Of a stretch of 64,000 nucleotides of DNA, positions 11,294-23,126 are shown piece after piece. Below the pieces are notes generated by a model. It ran no database searches and was not told the DNA's origin. It saw only the letters and a program-made list of their open reading frames with translations. A program made the position numbers and the translations under genes. How positions within the stretch are numbered: position 1 is the first letter of the stretch; each line of letters opens with the position of its first letter. The stretch comes from Pusillimonas noertemannii (lineage in GTDB: Bacteria > Pseudomonadota > Gammaproteobacteria > Burkholderiales > Burkholderiaceae_B), in contig NZ_QEKO01000005.1 of the NCBI RefSeq assembly GCF_003096595.1, positions 1 through 64,000 on the forward strand, given 5' to 3'.

Positions 11294-11620
11294 TTAGACG
11301 GATTCGTCGAGGAAGGCGGCCAGCTGGGACTTGGACAGTGCGCCCACCTTGGTTGCGGCGGCTTTGCCGTCTTTGAACAACATGAGGGTGGGGATGCCGC
11401 GGACACCGAACTTGGCTGCTGTGTCGGGGTTTTCGTCGACGTTGAGTTTGGCAATTGTAACACGGCCTTCATACTGCTTGGCGGCTTCGTCGAGCAGCGG
11501 GGCGATCATCTTGCAGGGGCCACACCATGCGGCCCAGTAGTCGACCAGGACCGGCCCGTTGGCTTGCAATACTTCGGCCTCGAAGCTGGCATCGCTTACG
11601 TTTCGTATTAATTCGCTCAT
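11294..11620 (-). CDS. trxA: thioredoxin
   Basis: Small cytoplasmic dithiol-disulfide oxidoreductase of 108 residues, the same length as E. coli TrxA. The active site WCGPC is near residues 33-37 and the cis-proline loop GIPTLMLF is present. The start [13 protein letters not shown] was chosen. A longer in-frame reading adds 27 residues (beginning MAASERPGK) that do not resemble the family. It lies 75 bp upstream of rho on the same strand, and divergent from parE. Confidence 0.97.
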   Translation of the reverse strand: MSELIRNVSDASFEAEVLQANGPVLVDYWAAWCGPCKMIAPLLDEAAKQYEGRVTIAKLNVDENPDTAAKFGVRGIPTLMLFKDGKAAATKVGALSKSQLAAFLDESV

Positions 11621-11982
11621 AGTGATAAGGATGGATGGAGTGGATGCTAAACAGTGCGGATGACAAACCGTGGGTTTCCCCGGCCGTTCGCTTGCAGCCA
11701 TTTGCTTTCTGGTTAGAAAAAGCCCGCTGGCGGGAACCTGGCTGGAACGTTGGTTTTATTGATGGGGGCGCCGGTTTTTGTCGATTTTTCCAAGCATACC
11801 ACTCTCGGGCGGGTACTGTATATTCCCGCCGCGCGAATGCGGCGCCGTCGGCACCCGAAATCGGGCCTGTCGCGGGCTGCTTTCATTGCCGGTTCGCACA
11901 TGCTTCTTGCCCCGCGGTTGACGTCCGGCCCGGCGATGTCCGTAAAATACTGTTTTTTCATCCACCGAAATTTGGGGACATT

Positions 11983-13944
<1,962 letters not shown>

Positions 13945-13953
13945 GAGAACACC

Positions 13954-16257
13954 ATGGACACAACACAAGCAGGTTTATTCGACAGCGGCGACGACGGCGA
14001 CAGCCTGGTGCTGGGCTATTACGCCGAGCAGGCCTATCTGGACTATGCCGTCTCGGTGGTGCGGGGCCGCGCCCTGCCCGACGTGGCCGACGGCCAGAAG
14101 CCGGTGCAGCGGCGCATTCTGTACGCCATGGACGCCATGGGCCTGGGCCCCGGCTCCAAGCCCGTGAAGTCGGCCCGCGTGGTGGGCGACGTGCTGGGCA
14201 AGTACCACCCGCATGGCGACCAGGCTGCCTATGACGCCATGGTGCGCATGGCGCAAGACTTCTCCCTGCGCTATCCGCTCATCGACGGCCAGGGCAACTT
14301 CGGCTCGCGCGACGGCGACAACGCGGCGGCCATGCGCTACACCGAGGCCCGCCTCACGCCGTTCTCGCGCGTGCTGCTCGACGAGCTGGGCGAGGGCACG
14401 GTCGATTTCATCCCCAATTACGACGGCAGCCAGAAAGAGCCGGTGCTGCTGCCCGCGCGCCTGCCGGTCATGCTCTTGAACGGCGCATCGGGCATCGCGG
14501 TGGGCATGGCCACCGAAATCCCCTCGCATAATCTGCGCGAAGTGGCCCAGGCCTGCGTGGCGCTGCTCAAGAACCCCAAGCTGCCCGACGAAACCCTGCA
14601 CGAGCTCATTCCGGGGCCCGACTTTGCGGGCGGCGGGCAGATCATTTCTTCGCCCGAAGACATCGCCCACATCTACGCCAACGGCCGGGGCTCGATCAAG
14701 GCTCGCGCACGCTGGCGTTTTGAAGAGCTTGCGCGCGGCCAGTGGCAGCTGGTGGTGTACGAGCTGCCGCCGGGCACGTCTTCCCAGAAGATTCTCGAAG
14801 AAATCGAAGACCGCACCAACCCCAAGGTGAAGGCGGGCAAGAAAAGCCTGACCGCCGACCAGCAGCAGACCAAGGCCCTGGTGCTGGGTCTGCTCGATGC
14901 GGTGCGCGACGAGTCGGGCAAGGACGATGCCGTGCGGCTGGTGTTCGAGCCCAAGACCAGCCGCGTCGACCGCGACGAATTCGTCAACCTGCTTCTGGCG
15001 CAGACCGGCATGGAAGGCAGCGTGTCGATCAACCTGGTGTGCATCGGCACCGATTCGCGCCCGGCGCAGCGGCCGCTGCGCCGCATCCTGACCGAATGGC
15101 TGGGATTCCGCACCGAAACGGTCACGCGCCGCACGCGTTATCGCCTCGACAAGGTCACCGACCGCATCCACGTGCTGGAAGGACGGATGGTGGTGTACCT
15201 GAATGTCGACGAAGTGATCCAGACCATACGCGAGTCGGACGAGCCGCGCGCCGCGCTGATGCAGCGTTTCGACCTTTCAGAAAGGCAGGCCGAAGACATC
15301 CTCGAGATGCGCTTGCGCCAGTTGGCCCGGCTCGAAGGCTTCAAGATCGAAAAAGAACTTGCCGAGCAGAAAGACCAGCAGAAGCGCCTGCAGGAACTGC
15401 TGGACAACCCCTCGTCGCTCAAGCGCATGATCATCAAAGAGATCGAGGCCGACGCCAAGCAGTACGGCGACGACCGCCGCACCCTGATCGAGGCGGCCGA
15501 AAGGGCGGTGCTCGAGAACCGCGTGGTCGACGAGCCCGTTACGGTCATCGTGTCGCAAAAGGGCTGGCTGCGCAGCCGCCAAGGGCACGGGCACGACGCC
15601 TCGCAGTTCAACTTCAAGGTCGGCGACGCCATGTACGACGCCATCGAGTGCCGCAGCACCGACAACCTGGTGGCCATTTCGAACACCGGCCGCGTGTACA
15701 CGGTGGCGGTGTCCAGCCTGCCTTCGGCCCGCGGCGACGGCCAGCCCGTTACCTCGATGATCGACCTCGAGCCGGGCGCGCGCATCGTGCAGATGGTGGC
15801 CGGCGCCGAGAGCGGCCGTTATCTTGTCGGCACGCGGCTGGGCTATGGCTTCATCACCACGCTCAAGGACATGACCACGCGCCAGCGCGCCGGCAAGCAG
15901 TTCGTCAATCTCGAGAAGGACGATACCCTGCTCAAGCCGCTGGTGCTGGCCGGCGACGACCGGCAACTGGCCATGCTTACGGGCAAGGGCCGCTTCCTGG
16001 TGGTCGAGCTGGCCGAGCTCAAGACGCTTTCGGGCGGCGGGCGCGGCACGGTGCTGATGGGGCTGGACGCAGGCGACGGCATTGCCCAATGGGTGGCGGC
16101 CGGCCCGGCGGGCATCGTGGCCGAGGGCGTCTATCGCAACAAGCAGACGGAACAATTGCTGGACGCGGGCGAATTGGCGCCGTATGTGGGCAAGCGCGCG
16201 CGCAAGGGCAGGGCCCTGTCGCTGAAGGTCAAGCAGCCGGTGCTGCGGCGAGCTTAA
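13954..16257 (+). CDS. parC: DNA topoisomerase IV subunit A
   Basis: Cleaves and rejoins DNA in topoisomerase IV. The 767-residue protein carries the catalytic tyrosine Tyr129 in [11 protein letters not shown], the winged-helix region [18 protein letters not shown] and a C-terminal beta-pinwheel. At the quinolone-interacting positions it has Gln90 and Asp94, where E. coli ParC has Ser80 and Glu84. I recall Gln at the first position in other betaproteobacterial ParC proteins, so it is probably a lineage trait rather than an acquired mutation. It is in an operon with parE, separated by 9 bp. Confidence 0.96.
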   Translation: MDTTQAGLFDSGDDGDSLVLGYYAEQAYLDYAVSVVRGRALPDVADGQKPVQRRILYAMDAMGLGPGSKPVKSARVVGDVLGKYHPHGDQAAYDAMVRMAQDFSLRYPLIDGQGNFGSRDGDNAAAMRYTEARLTPFSRVLLDELGEGTVDFIPNYDGSQKEPVLLPARLPVMLLNGASGIAVGMATEIPSHNLREVAQACVALLKNPKLPDETLHELIPGPDFAGGGQIISSPEDIAHIYANGRGSIKARARWRFEELARGQWQLVVYELPPGTSSQKILEEIEDRTNPKVKAGKKSLTADQQQTKALVLGLLDAVRDESGKDDAVRLVFEPKTSRVDRDEFVNLLLAQTGMEGSVSINLVCIGTDSRPAQRPLRRILTEWLGFRTETVTRRTRYRLDKVTDRIHVLEGRMVVYLNVDEVIQTIRESDEPRAALMQRFDLSERQAEDILEMRLRQLARLEGFKIEKELAEQKDQQKRLQELLDNPSSLKRMIIKEIEADAKQYGDDRRTLIEAAERAVLENRVVDEPVTVIVSQKGWLRSRQGHGHDASQFNFKVGDAMYDAIECRSTDNLVAISNTGRVYTVAVSSLPSARGDGQPVTSMIDLEPGARIVQMVAGAESGRYLVGTRLGYGFITTLKDMTTRQRAGKQFVNLEKDDTLLKPLVLAGDDRQLAMLTGKGRFLVVELAELKTLSGGGRGTVLMGLDAGDGIAQWVAAGPAGIVAEGVYRNKQTEQLLDAGELAPYVGKRARKGRALSLKVKQPVLRRA

Positions 16258-16288
16258 AATGGTTCTTTTACAGGGATGAACGCGTAGC

Positions 16289-17323
16289 ATGAGTTTCAAG
16301 GTCAAGGTGCTGCCCAGCGGGCACGAGTTCCAGGTGTCGCCGGGGCAGTCGGTGCTCGACGGCGCCATGCAGGCGGGCATCGTGCTGCCCTACAGCTGCC
16401 GCACGGGTGCATGCTCCACCTGCAAGGGCAAGGTGGTATCGGGCGGCTACGAAGCCGGCTCCAGCCCGGCGCAAATCCTGTCGCCCGAAGAACTGGCGCA
16501 GGGCTACACCCTTTTCTGCCAGGCCACGCCCACTTCCGACCTGACGGTCGAGGCGCATGAAATCCGCATGGCCAGCGACATACAGATACGCAAGATGCCC
16601 GCGCGCGTCATGGGCCTGGAAGATCTTGCCCACGACGTCAAGGCCATACAGCTGCAGCTGCCGCCCTCCGAGCCGTTTCGCTATTACGCAGGCCAGTACA
16701 TCGAGTTCATACTCAAGGACGGCAGCCGTCGCAGCTATTCGATGGCCTGCGCGCCCAACGACAAGAACCTGGTCGAGCTGCACCTGCGCCACATGCCGGG
16801 CGGCGTGTTCACCGACCACGTGTTCGGCGCCGGCGATACGCAGATGAAACTGCGCGAAATACTGCGGGTCGAAGGTCCTTTGGGCTCTTTCTTCCTGCGC
16901 GAAGACGGCGACAAACCCATTGTCTTCCTGGCCAGCGGCACGGGGTTCGCTCCCATCAAGGCCATCGTCGAGCACATGATCGCCCGCGGCGTGCAGCGCC
17001 CGGCCGTGTTGTACTGGGGCGGGCGCCGCCCGCGCGACCTGTACATGCACGACAAGGCGCTCGAGTGGGCGGGCACGGTGCCCGGCTTCAGCTATGTGCC
17101 GGTGGTGTCCGAGGCGCTGGACGAAGACGGCTGGACGGGCCGGACGGGTTTTGTGCACCAGGCCGTCATGCGCGACCTGCCCGATCTCTCCGGCCACCAG
17201 GTCTATGCCTGTGGCGCGCCCATTATGGTGGAAAGCGCCCGCCGCGATTTCACGCAGCTCTGTGGATTGCCGGATGAAGAATTCTTTGCCGACGCCTTTA
17301 CATCGCAGGCCGACGTGCACTAG
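16289..17323 (+). CDS. 2Fe-2S ferredoxin-type NAD(P)H reductase (glucoseen-reductase-like)
   Basis: Single-chain electron-transfer flavoprotein of 344 residues. The N-terminal plant-type ferredoxin domain has Cys37, Cys42, Cys45 and Cys77. A ferredoxin-NADP reductase core follows, with FAD-binding RSYSMA near residue 151 and the NAD-binding GTGFAPI near residue 230. Databases usually call this family CDP-6-deoxy-delta-3,4-glucoseen reductase, but no deoxysugar genes are near, so the physiological partner is unknown. It follows parC by 31 bp and may be co-transcribed with it. Confidence 0.85.
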   Translation: MSFKVKVLPSGHEFQVSPGQSVLDGAMQAGIVLPYSCRTGACSTCKGKVVSGGYEAGSSPAQILSPEELAQGYTLFCQATPTSDLTVEAHEIRMASDIQIRKMPARVMGLEDLAHDVKAIQLQLPPSEPFRYYAGQYIEFILKDGSRRSYSMACAPNDKNLVELHLRHMPGGVFTDHVFGAGDTQMKLREILRVEGPLGSFFLREDGDKPIVFLASGTGFAPIKAIVEHMIARGVQRPAVLYWGGRRPRDLYMHDKALEWAGTVPGFSYVPVVSEALDEDGWTGRTGFVHQAVMRDLPDLSGHQVYACGAPIMVESARRDFTQLCGLPDEEFFADAFTSQADVH

Positions 17324-17419
17324 GGCCCACGGGCGCCAAAGCGCGGCCGCGGGCAAGGACCCGGCGCCGGCGAGGCCGCGCGATTCACGCGGCGGCTCGA
17401 CGTTTATAAGGTAAAAGCC

Positions 17420-18673
17420 ATGAAAGTAGCGGTACTGGGAAGCGGGATCATCGGCACTGCGACGGCCTGGTGGCTGTCGCAGGCGGGGCACGACGTGGTC
17501 GTGATCGAACGCGAGAGCGGTCCGGCGCAGGAAACCAGCCGCGCCAACGGTGGCCAGATATCGGTTTCATACTCCGAGCCCTGGGCCAATCCGCGCATGC
17601 CGCTGCGGCTCATCAAGTGGCTGCTTGCCGAGAACGCGCCCATCTCGTTCCGGCCCCGGCTCGATCTGGGGCAATGGGCCTGGGGCCTGGCTTTCCTGCG
17701 CGAGTGCCTGCCCTCGCGGCTGGCGCCGAACATACGCGCCATGGTGGCCATGTCCGAGTACAGCCTGGCCACGCTTCGGCACATGCGGGCCGAGCTGGGC
17801 ATCGAGTACAACCACCTCGAGCGCGGCATACTCAATTTCTACCAGGATCCGGTCGAGTTCGACGCCTCGCAGGACGCGGCCGACCTGATGCGCGATTTCG
17901 GCCTTGACCGGCGCATCGTCACGGCCGACGAAGTGGTGCAGATCGAGCCCGCGCTTGCGCCGGCGCGCGCCACCATCGTGGGGGGCGACTACACGGCCGA
18001 CGACGAATCGGGCGACATCTACCTGTTCACGACCGCGCTGGCCCGCCTGGCGCAGCAGGCCGGCGTCGAGTTCCGCTTTTCCACCCAGGTCAGCCGGCTG
18101 CTGGCCGCCGGGGGCGAGGTCCAGGCCGTCGAGCTCATCGATTCGCGGGGCCTTTACGAGACGCTGCGGGCCGATGCCTACGTTGCCGCCCTGGGCTGCT
18201 GGACGCCGCAACTGGTCAGCCCCCTGGGGGTTCGCTGCCCGGTGTACCCGGCCAAGGGCTATTCGGCCACCTTCGACGTTGTCGACCCCATTGCCGCGCC
18301 CAGCGTCAGCCTTACCGACAGCGCCCACAAGGTGGTGTATTCGCGCCTGGGCAGCCAGCTTCGCATGGCGGGCTTTGCCGAGCTGGGCGGCTATTCGCGT
18401 GCCCTGAATACAACTCGTTGCGAAAATATGAGGGAGATGGCGCGCGCCTTGTTTCCAAGCGCGCTTGATTTTGATAATGTTCGTTTCTGGTCGGGGCTGC
18501 GCCCGTCCACGCCGTCCAACGTTCCCCTGATAGGCCGCACGCGCATCCCCAATCTTTACCTGAACACGGGGCATGGCACGCTGGGCTGGACGATGGGGGT
18601 GGGTTCGGGCCGCGCATTGGCCGACCTGATCTCCGGCAACCGGCCGGAGCCCGAGTTTCCCTTTCTAGGTTAG
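17420..18673 (+). CDS. dadA: D-amino acid dehydrogenase
   Basis: Membrane-associated FAD enzyme that deaminates D-amino acids (D-alanine in E. coli) to oxoacids. The 417-residue protein begins with the Rossmann motif GSGIIGTATAWWL (residues 7-19) and the acidic strand end VVVIERE. It has the DadA-type stretches TSRANGGQISVSYSEPWANP and FWSGLRPSTPSNVPLIG, and ends with NTGHGTLGWTMGVGSG, which places the isoalloxazine ring. A UgpB-like gene begins 4 bases after the stop, suggesting one transcript. The alanine racemase gene often paired with dadA is absent. Confidence 0.88.
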   Translation: MKVAVLGSGIIGTATAWWLSQAGHDVVVIERESGPAQETSRANGGQISVSYSEPWANPRMPLRLIKWLLAENAPISFRPRLDLGQWAWGLAFLRECLPSRLAPNIRAMVAMSEYSLATLRHMRAELGIEYNHLERGILNFYQDPVEFDASQDAADLMRDFGLDRRIVTADEVVQIEPALAPARATIVGGDYTADDESGDIYLFTTALARLAQQAGVEFRFSTQVSRLLAAGGEVQAVELIDSRGLYETLRADAYVAALGCWTPQLVSPLGVRCPVYPAKGYSATFDVVDPIAAPSVSLTDSAHKVVYSRLGSQLRMAGFAELGGYSRALNTTRCENMREMARALFPSALDFDNVRFWSGLRPSTPSNVPLIGRTRIPNLYLNTGHGTLGWTMGVGSGRALADLISGNRPEPEFPFLG

Positions 18674-18677
18674 TCAC

Positions 18678-20000
18678 ATGAAAATACATCGTCTTTTCGG
18701 CACCCGGCTCCACAACATGCCGAAGGCGGTGGGCCTGGCGGCCGTCGCCGCCGCCCTGGCTGCCTTGTCGCCGGCCGCATCGGCCACCGACATCACCGTA
18801 TGGCATGCCCTGAACCCCCACAATTCCGCGGTGTTCGAAAAGCTCGTCAAGCAGTTCAACCGCGACAGCGGCGACGTTACTGTGCGGCTCGAGTCGTTCG
18901 GCAGCCCCGAAGCGCTTGAAAGCAAGTTCGTGGGCAGCGCCAAGGGCGCGGGGCCCAGCCTGGTGCAGCTCAATGCAAGGCGCTCGCCCGACCCCAACGA
19001 CGGCCACAACAACGTCAAGCCGCTGTATTCAGTGCTGGCCAAGCACCCCATCAAGGACGCCAAGTGGTTCATCCACCCTGAAAGCGGCATTGCCCGCGAC
19101 GACAAGGGGCGCCTGCTGGCCTTTCCCTACATGGCCGAAGTGCCGGTCATGTTCTACAACGTGGGCGCCTTCAAGAAGGCCGGGCTGAAGCCCGAAGTGC
19201 CCAACCGCGCCTGGGACCAGCTTCAGGGGCAGGTCGTCGACCTGGCCAACAGGGCCACTCGCAATTGCCCCATCACCAGCGACCAGCCGGTGTCGATCAA
19301 CCTCGAGAACCTGGCCGCCGTCAATAATCAGTTCTTCACGTCGAACCAAAGCGGCAAGGCCAAGGGCGCGCCTTCGTTCTCGTTCGACAACGTGTTTGTG
19401 CGCCACCTGTCGCTGATGATCAGCTGGGTGCGCAACGAGCTGATGGTAAAGCCCGAATTCAATAGTGTGGCGACCCAGCGCTTTGCCAATAACGAGTGCG
19501 CCGTCTTGCTGTCGGACTCGAGCAATCTGGGCACCTTCCGCGAGGCGCGCTCGCTCGACTTCGGTGTTTCGGGCCTGCCGTATTACCCGCAGGTCACCCC
19601 CAAGCCGGGCAATCCCTTCGTGAGCGGTTCGGCGCTGTGGGTCACCGCGGGGCAAAACACCGAGCATGAAAAGGCCGTGGCCGAGTTCCTGGCCTGGCTG
19701 GCCCAGCCCAAGAATGCGTCCGCCTGGTTCCAGGACACGGGCTTCCTGCCGCTTACCGAGCAGGCTTTTGCGGCCACGAGCAGCAGCTACTTCAACAACC
19801 TGGGAGACTGGCACAACCTGGTGGCGGTCTACAACAAGAAACCGGCCGTGACCGCCAGTTCGTTCAAGATCAAGAACTACCCCCGGATCCGCGCGATGTT
19901 TCACGAAAAGCTGCATCGCGCCCTTGATGGCAAAGACACGGCGCCCACGGCCCTGAAATCGGCGTCGGCCGAGGCGGGCAAGCTCATGAGCGGAAAATAA
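18678..20000 (+). CDS. periplasmic binding protein, UgpB-like (orphan)
   Basis: Extracellular solute-binding protein family 1 member, 440 residues, exported by an N-terminal signal (hydrophobic core near residues 18-33, cleavage around PAASA-TDI). The C-terminal pattern GSALWVT, then FLAWLAQPKNASAWFQ and DTGFLPLT, resembles UgpB of the glycerol-3-phosphate transporter. The ligand is not certain. No permease or ATPase genes flank it: dadA is 4 bases upstream and a glutathione transferase 8 bases downstream. It would have to work with a transporter encoded elsewhere. Confidence 0.8.
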   Translation: MKIHRLFGTRLHNMPKAVGLAAVAAALAALSPAASATDITVWHALNPHNSAVFEKLVKQFNRDSGDVTVRLESFGSPEALESKFVGSAKGAGPSLVQLNARRSPDPNDGHNNVKPLYSVLAKHPIKDAKWFIHPESGIARDDKGRLLAFPYMAEVPVMFYNVGAFKKAGLKPEVPNRAWDQLQGQVVDLANRATRNCPITSDQPVSINLENLAAVNNQFFTSNQSGKAKGAPSFSFDNVFVRHLSLMISWVRNELMVKPEFNSVATQRFANNECAVLLSDSSNLGTFREARSLDFGVSGLPYYPQVTPKPGNPFVSGSALWVTAGQNTEHEKAVAEFLAWLAQPKNASAWFQDTGFLPLTEQAFAATSSSYFNNLGDWHNLVAVYNKKPAVTASSFKIKNYPRIRAMFHEKLHRALDGKDTAPTALKSASAEAGKLMSGK

Positions 20001-20008
20001 GGATACCC

Positions 20009-20728
20009 ATGACCGATTTGTCTTCTTTCCCGATTACAGGAAAATGGCCCGCGCAGCACCCCGACCGCATCCAGCTGTATTCGCTGCCCACGCCCAACGG
20101 GGTGAAGGTGTCGATCATGCTCGAAGAGGCGGGGCTGCCCTACGAGGCGCACCGCGTGGGCTTCGAGAACAGCGACCAGATGACGCCCGAGTTTCTGTCG
20201 CTCAATCCCAATAACAAGATTCCGGCCATCATCGACCCCAACGGCCCCGGCGGCAAGCCGCTGCCGCTGTTCGAGTCGGGCGCGATCCTGCTTTATCTGG
20301 CCGACAAGTCGGGCAAGTTCATGCCGCAAGACCCCGCGGGGCGCTATGAAACGATCCAGTGGGTGATGTTCCAGATGGGCGGCATCGGGCCGATGTTCGG
20401 CCAGGTGGGCTTCTTCAACAAGTTCGCCGGCAAAGACTACGAAGACAAGCGTCCGCGCGACCGCTATGCGGCCGAGTCGCGGCGGCTGCTGGGCGTGCTC
20501 GAGGGCCGCCTCGAGGGGCGCGATTGGATCATGGGGGCCGAGTACACCATCGCCGACATGGCGATCTGGCCCTGGGTGCGCAACCTGGTGGGCTTCTACG
20601 AGGCGGGCGAGCTCGTGGGCATCAAGGATTTTCCTAACGTCACGCGGGTGCTGGCGGCGTTCGTGGCGCGGCCGGCGGTGGCTCGGGGCCTGGACATTCC
20701 GCCCCGGAATCCGCCCGCTTCGGCCTGA
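20009..20728 (+). CDS. glutathione S-transferase, Nu-class (YghU/YfcG-like)
   Basis: Cytosolic enzyme of 239 residues that probably uses glutathione disulfide-type chemistry. The thioredoxin-fold half contains YSLPTPNGVKVSIMLEE (about residues 24-40), the T-x-N signature of the YghU/YfcG group, and the glutathione-gamma-glutamyl-binding LFESGAILLYLA. The helical half has IADMAIWPWV. It is downstream of the UgpB-like gene by 8 bp and probably co-transcribed with dadA. The natural substrate cannot be told. Confidence 0.88.
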   Translation: MTDLSSFPITGKWPAQHPDRIQLYSLPTPNGVKVSIMLEEAGLPYEAHRVGFENSDQMTPEFLSLNPNNKIPAIIDPNGPGGKPLPLFESGAILLYLADKSGKFMPQDPAGRYETIQWVMFQMGGIGPMFGQVGFFNKFAGKDYEDKRPRDRYAAESRRLLGVLEGRLEGRDWIMGAEYTIADMAIWPWVRNLVGFYEAGELVGIKDFPNVTRVLAAFVARPAVARGLDIPPRNPPASA

Positions 20729-20826
20729 GTATTTGACGAGCGGGCGCCTTGAGTGTCTGGCAGCCGTTGGCGCTGTTTTGCGCTTAGAATCCTTTCAGAA
20801 ATCACACGAACCGGAAAGGAGAGGCA

Positions 20827-22395
20827 ATGAGCTACGACATCATCGTCGTGGGGGCGGGGCACAATGGGCTGGCGGCGGCCGTGCATCTGGCCGCCCAGGG
20901 GCGCAAGGTGCTGGTGGTCGAGGCCCGCGACGAGGCGGGGGGCGCCGTCAAGACGCAAGAGCTTACCTTGCCGGGCTACCGGCACGACCTTTGCGCGATG
21001 AATCTCTCCAATTTTGCGGGGTCGGCGTTTTGCCAGCGCTACAAGGGCGAGCTGGCTGCGCACGGGCTAGAGTTCGTGCCCGCCCAGCATTGCTTTGCCT
21101 CGGTGTTTCGCGACGACACGGCGCTGGGCGTGGGTGTGAACCTGGAAGAAACGGTGTCGGCGATTCATGCGCTTTCGCCCAAGGATGCCGTGGCCTGGAG
21201 CCAGATGGCGGCGCGCTTCAAAGAGACGGCGCCGCATCTTTTCGGGCTGTTGGGCTCGCCCATGCCTTCCTGGGGCGCGGTGCGCACTCTGTTCAATGCC
21301 TGGCGCGGGCAGGGCATGGGCGGCTTGTACGAGCTGGTTCGCCTGGTGCTTTCTTCGCCTCGCGATTTTCTCGATCGCCATTTTGAAAGCGACAAGCTCA
21401 AGGCCATGATGGCGGCCTGGGGCCTGCATGTCGATTTTGCACCCGACGCGGCGGGCGGGGCGCTGTTTCCTTATCTTGAATCGATGGCCAACCAGAATTT
21501 CGGCATGGTCATCGGCAAGGGCGGCGCCGACACCATCATCCGCGCGATGACGGGGCTGCTTCGGGCCAAGGGCGGGGAAATCATCACCGGCACGGCGGTG
21601 CGCAATATCGTGGTGCGCGACGGGGCGGCTACGGGGGTTGTGCTGGAAGACGGCCGCGAGTTTGCCGCGGCGCGCGCTGTGGTGGCCAATCTGAACCCCA
21701 GGCTGGTGTTCGGCGGCCTGCTGCCGGCGGGGTCGGCGCCCGAGTCCTTCGAGTCGCGCATCAAGGCGTTCCGCCCCGGGCCGGGCGCGATGATGATCCA
21801 CCTGGCCACCAGCGGGCTGCCCGACTGGAAGGCGGGTGCGCACCTGCAAAAGTACGCTTATGTGCACGTTGCGCCCGACATGGCCATGATGTCGCGAGTG
21901 TATGCCGAGGCGGCCGCGGGGCTGCTGCCGGCCGAGCCCGTGGTGGTGGTGGGCCAGCCCTCTTCGCTCGACCCTTCGCGCGCGCCGGAAGGCGGGCATG
22001 TGCTGTGGCTGCAGGTGCGCGTGCTGCCGGCGCAGATTCGAGGCGATGCGCTGGGCCGGATACAGGGCGGCGATTGGGAGGCCTGCGGCCAGGCTTATGC
22101 CGACCGCGTTCTGGAGCTGCTTGAACACTATGCGCCGGGCCTGGGCGGCAAGATACTGGCCCGGCACGTGATGACGCCTGCCGACCTCGAGCGTGAAAAT
22201 CCCTGCCTGATAGGCGGCGACAGCCTGGGCGGCAGCCACCACCTGGACCAGAATTTCGTGTTCCGGCCTGTTGCCGGCTATTCGCGCTATCGCACGCCGG
22301 TCAAGTCGCTATACCTGTGCGGCGCTTCCACCTGGCCCGGCGCGGGCACGGGGGCGGGCTCGGGCTTCATGCTGGCCAATATGCTGGCAAAATGA
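20827..22395 (+). CDS. FAD-dependent oxidoreductase, phytoene desaturase (CrtI) superfamily
   Basis: 522 residues with the N-terminal dinucleotide-binding VVGAGHNGLAAAVHLA (residues 7-22) and VVEARDEAGGAVKT. The C-terminal flavin motif is YLCGASTWPGAGTGAGSGFM. This pattern matches the PYROXD2/CrtI-like group often seen outside carotenoid pathways. No other carotenoid gene is present, so a carotenoid role is not supported. AAAGGAGAG lies before the start. It ends 50 bp before tetR and just before the tetR operator, so it is not obviously part of the TetR-controlled unit. Confidence 0.75.
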   Translation: MSYDIIVVGAGHNGLAAAVHLAAQGRKVLVVEARDEAGGAVKTQELTLPGYRHDLCAMNLSNFAGSAFCQRYKGELAAHGLEFVPAQHCFASVFRDDTALGVGVNLEETVSAIHALSPKDAVAWSQMAARFKETAPHLFGLLGSPMPSWGAVRTLFNAWRGQGMGGLYELVRLVLSSPRDFLDRHFESDKLKAMMAAWGLHVDFAPDAAGGALFPYLESMANQNFGMVIGKGGADTIIRAMTGLLRAKGGEIITGTAVRNIVVRDGAATGVVLEDGREFAAARAVVANLNPRLVFGGLLPAGSAPESFESRIKAFRPGPGAMMIHLATSGLPDWKAGAHLQKYAYVHVAPDMAMMSRVYAEAAAGLLPAEPVVVVGQPSSLDPSRAPEGGHVLWLQVRVLPAQIRGDALGRIQGGDWEACGQAYADRVLELLEHYAPGLGGKILARHVMTPADLERENPCLIGGDSLGGSHHLDQNFVFRPVAGYSRYRTPVKSLYLCGASTWPGAGTGAGSGFMLANMLAK

Positions 22396-22397
22396 AA

Positions 22398-22411
22398 TTG
22401 AACATGTTCAA
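22398..22411. promoter_or_regulatory. TetR-family operator before tetR
   Basis: Perfect 14-bp palindrome TTGAACATGTTCAA located 34 bases upstream of the tetR start. The same 10-base core GAACATGTTC recurs at 25665-25674 and 25783-25792, next to the ligase and SDR genes. Autoregulation is inferred from the placement. Confidence 0.75.
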
Positions 22412-22445
22412 CTCATGGTAAAGTGGCGGACGACCAGCGTAAGGC

Positions 22446-23096
22446 ATGAACCCTATGAAAGAACCCGGACCAGGCGAGAGCGGAACGCTCGGGTTGCGCG
22501 AGCGTAACAAACTGGAGAAGGCCCAGCGCATCAAGGCAGCCGCTAAAGAGCTGTTCACCGAGCTGGGCTACGATTCGGCCACGATGCGCGACATTGCGCA
22601 TCGGGCGCACGTAGGTCTGGGCACCTTGTTCAACTATGTGGACGACAAACGAGACCTGGTGTTTCTCGTCTATATTGACGATCTCAACAAGGTGCAGCAG
22701 ACCGCCATCAAGGGCGTCAAGCCACGCGCTTCGCTGCTCGAGCAACTGGTGTCGTTCTTTTCGCATCTGTACGAAGAGTTCGCCTCTAATCCGACACTGG
22801 CGCGTATTCTGCTGCGAGAGCTGACGTTCTACCATCATGGCAGGCTCTCGGTCGACTTCCAGCAAAACAGACTGCGAGTGGTAAAGAGCATCGAAGAGCT
22901 CGTGGCGGCGGCTCAAGAAAAAAAACACATACACACGCGCGAAAGCGCCGCGACCATAGCGCTAGGCCTGTTTTTTGTTTATGCGGGAGCCGTGCGCTTA
23001 TGGATCGCCGACGACAACCCCAATGTAAAGCTGGGCTTGTCGCGGTTGCGAAAACAATTCAAGATTTACATCAATGGCCTTGGTCCGGCGGCTTAG
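22446..23096 (+). CDS. TetR/AcrR-family transcriptional regulator
   Basis: 216 residues. The N-terminal DNA-binding domain (residues about 20-70) reads RIKAAAKELFTELGYDSATM followed by RDIAHRAHVGLGTLFNYVDDK, a standard TetR helix-turn-helix. The C-terminal ligand-binding half resembles regulators of acyl- or aryl-CoA metabolism only loosely. It is convergent with the amidohydrolase gene. The palindrome upstream and in the divergent ligase/SDR promoter region suggest that it represses itself, the amidohydrolase-ligase unit and the SDR-TRAP unit. A second ATG three codons in (22458) is possible. Confidence 0.9.
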   Translation: MNPMKEPGPGESGTLGLRERNKLEKAQRIKAAAKELFTELGYDSATMRDIAHRAHVGLGTLFNYVDDKRDLVFLVYIDDLNKVQQTAIKGVKPRASLLEQLVSFFSHLYEEFASNPTLARILLRELTFYHHGRLSVDFQQNRLRVVKSIEELVAAAQEKKHIHTRESAATIALGLFFVYAGAVRLWIADDNPNVKLGLSRLRKQFKIYINGLGPAA

Positions 23097-23126
23097 GCTG
23101 CGTTGCCCGACGCCGCCCGGTGCGGG

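Noticed and set aside
11635-11982. N-terminal extension of ParE
   Set aside because: The extra 116 codons have no similarity to ParE and cover the trxA-parE promoter region; the TTG at 11983 has a good ribosome-binding site.
20827-22395. Carotenoid desaturase
   Set aside because: It belongs to the CrtI superfamily but no phytoene synthase or other carotenoid gene is present.
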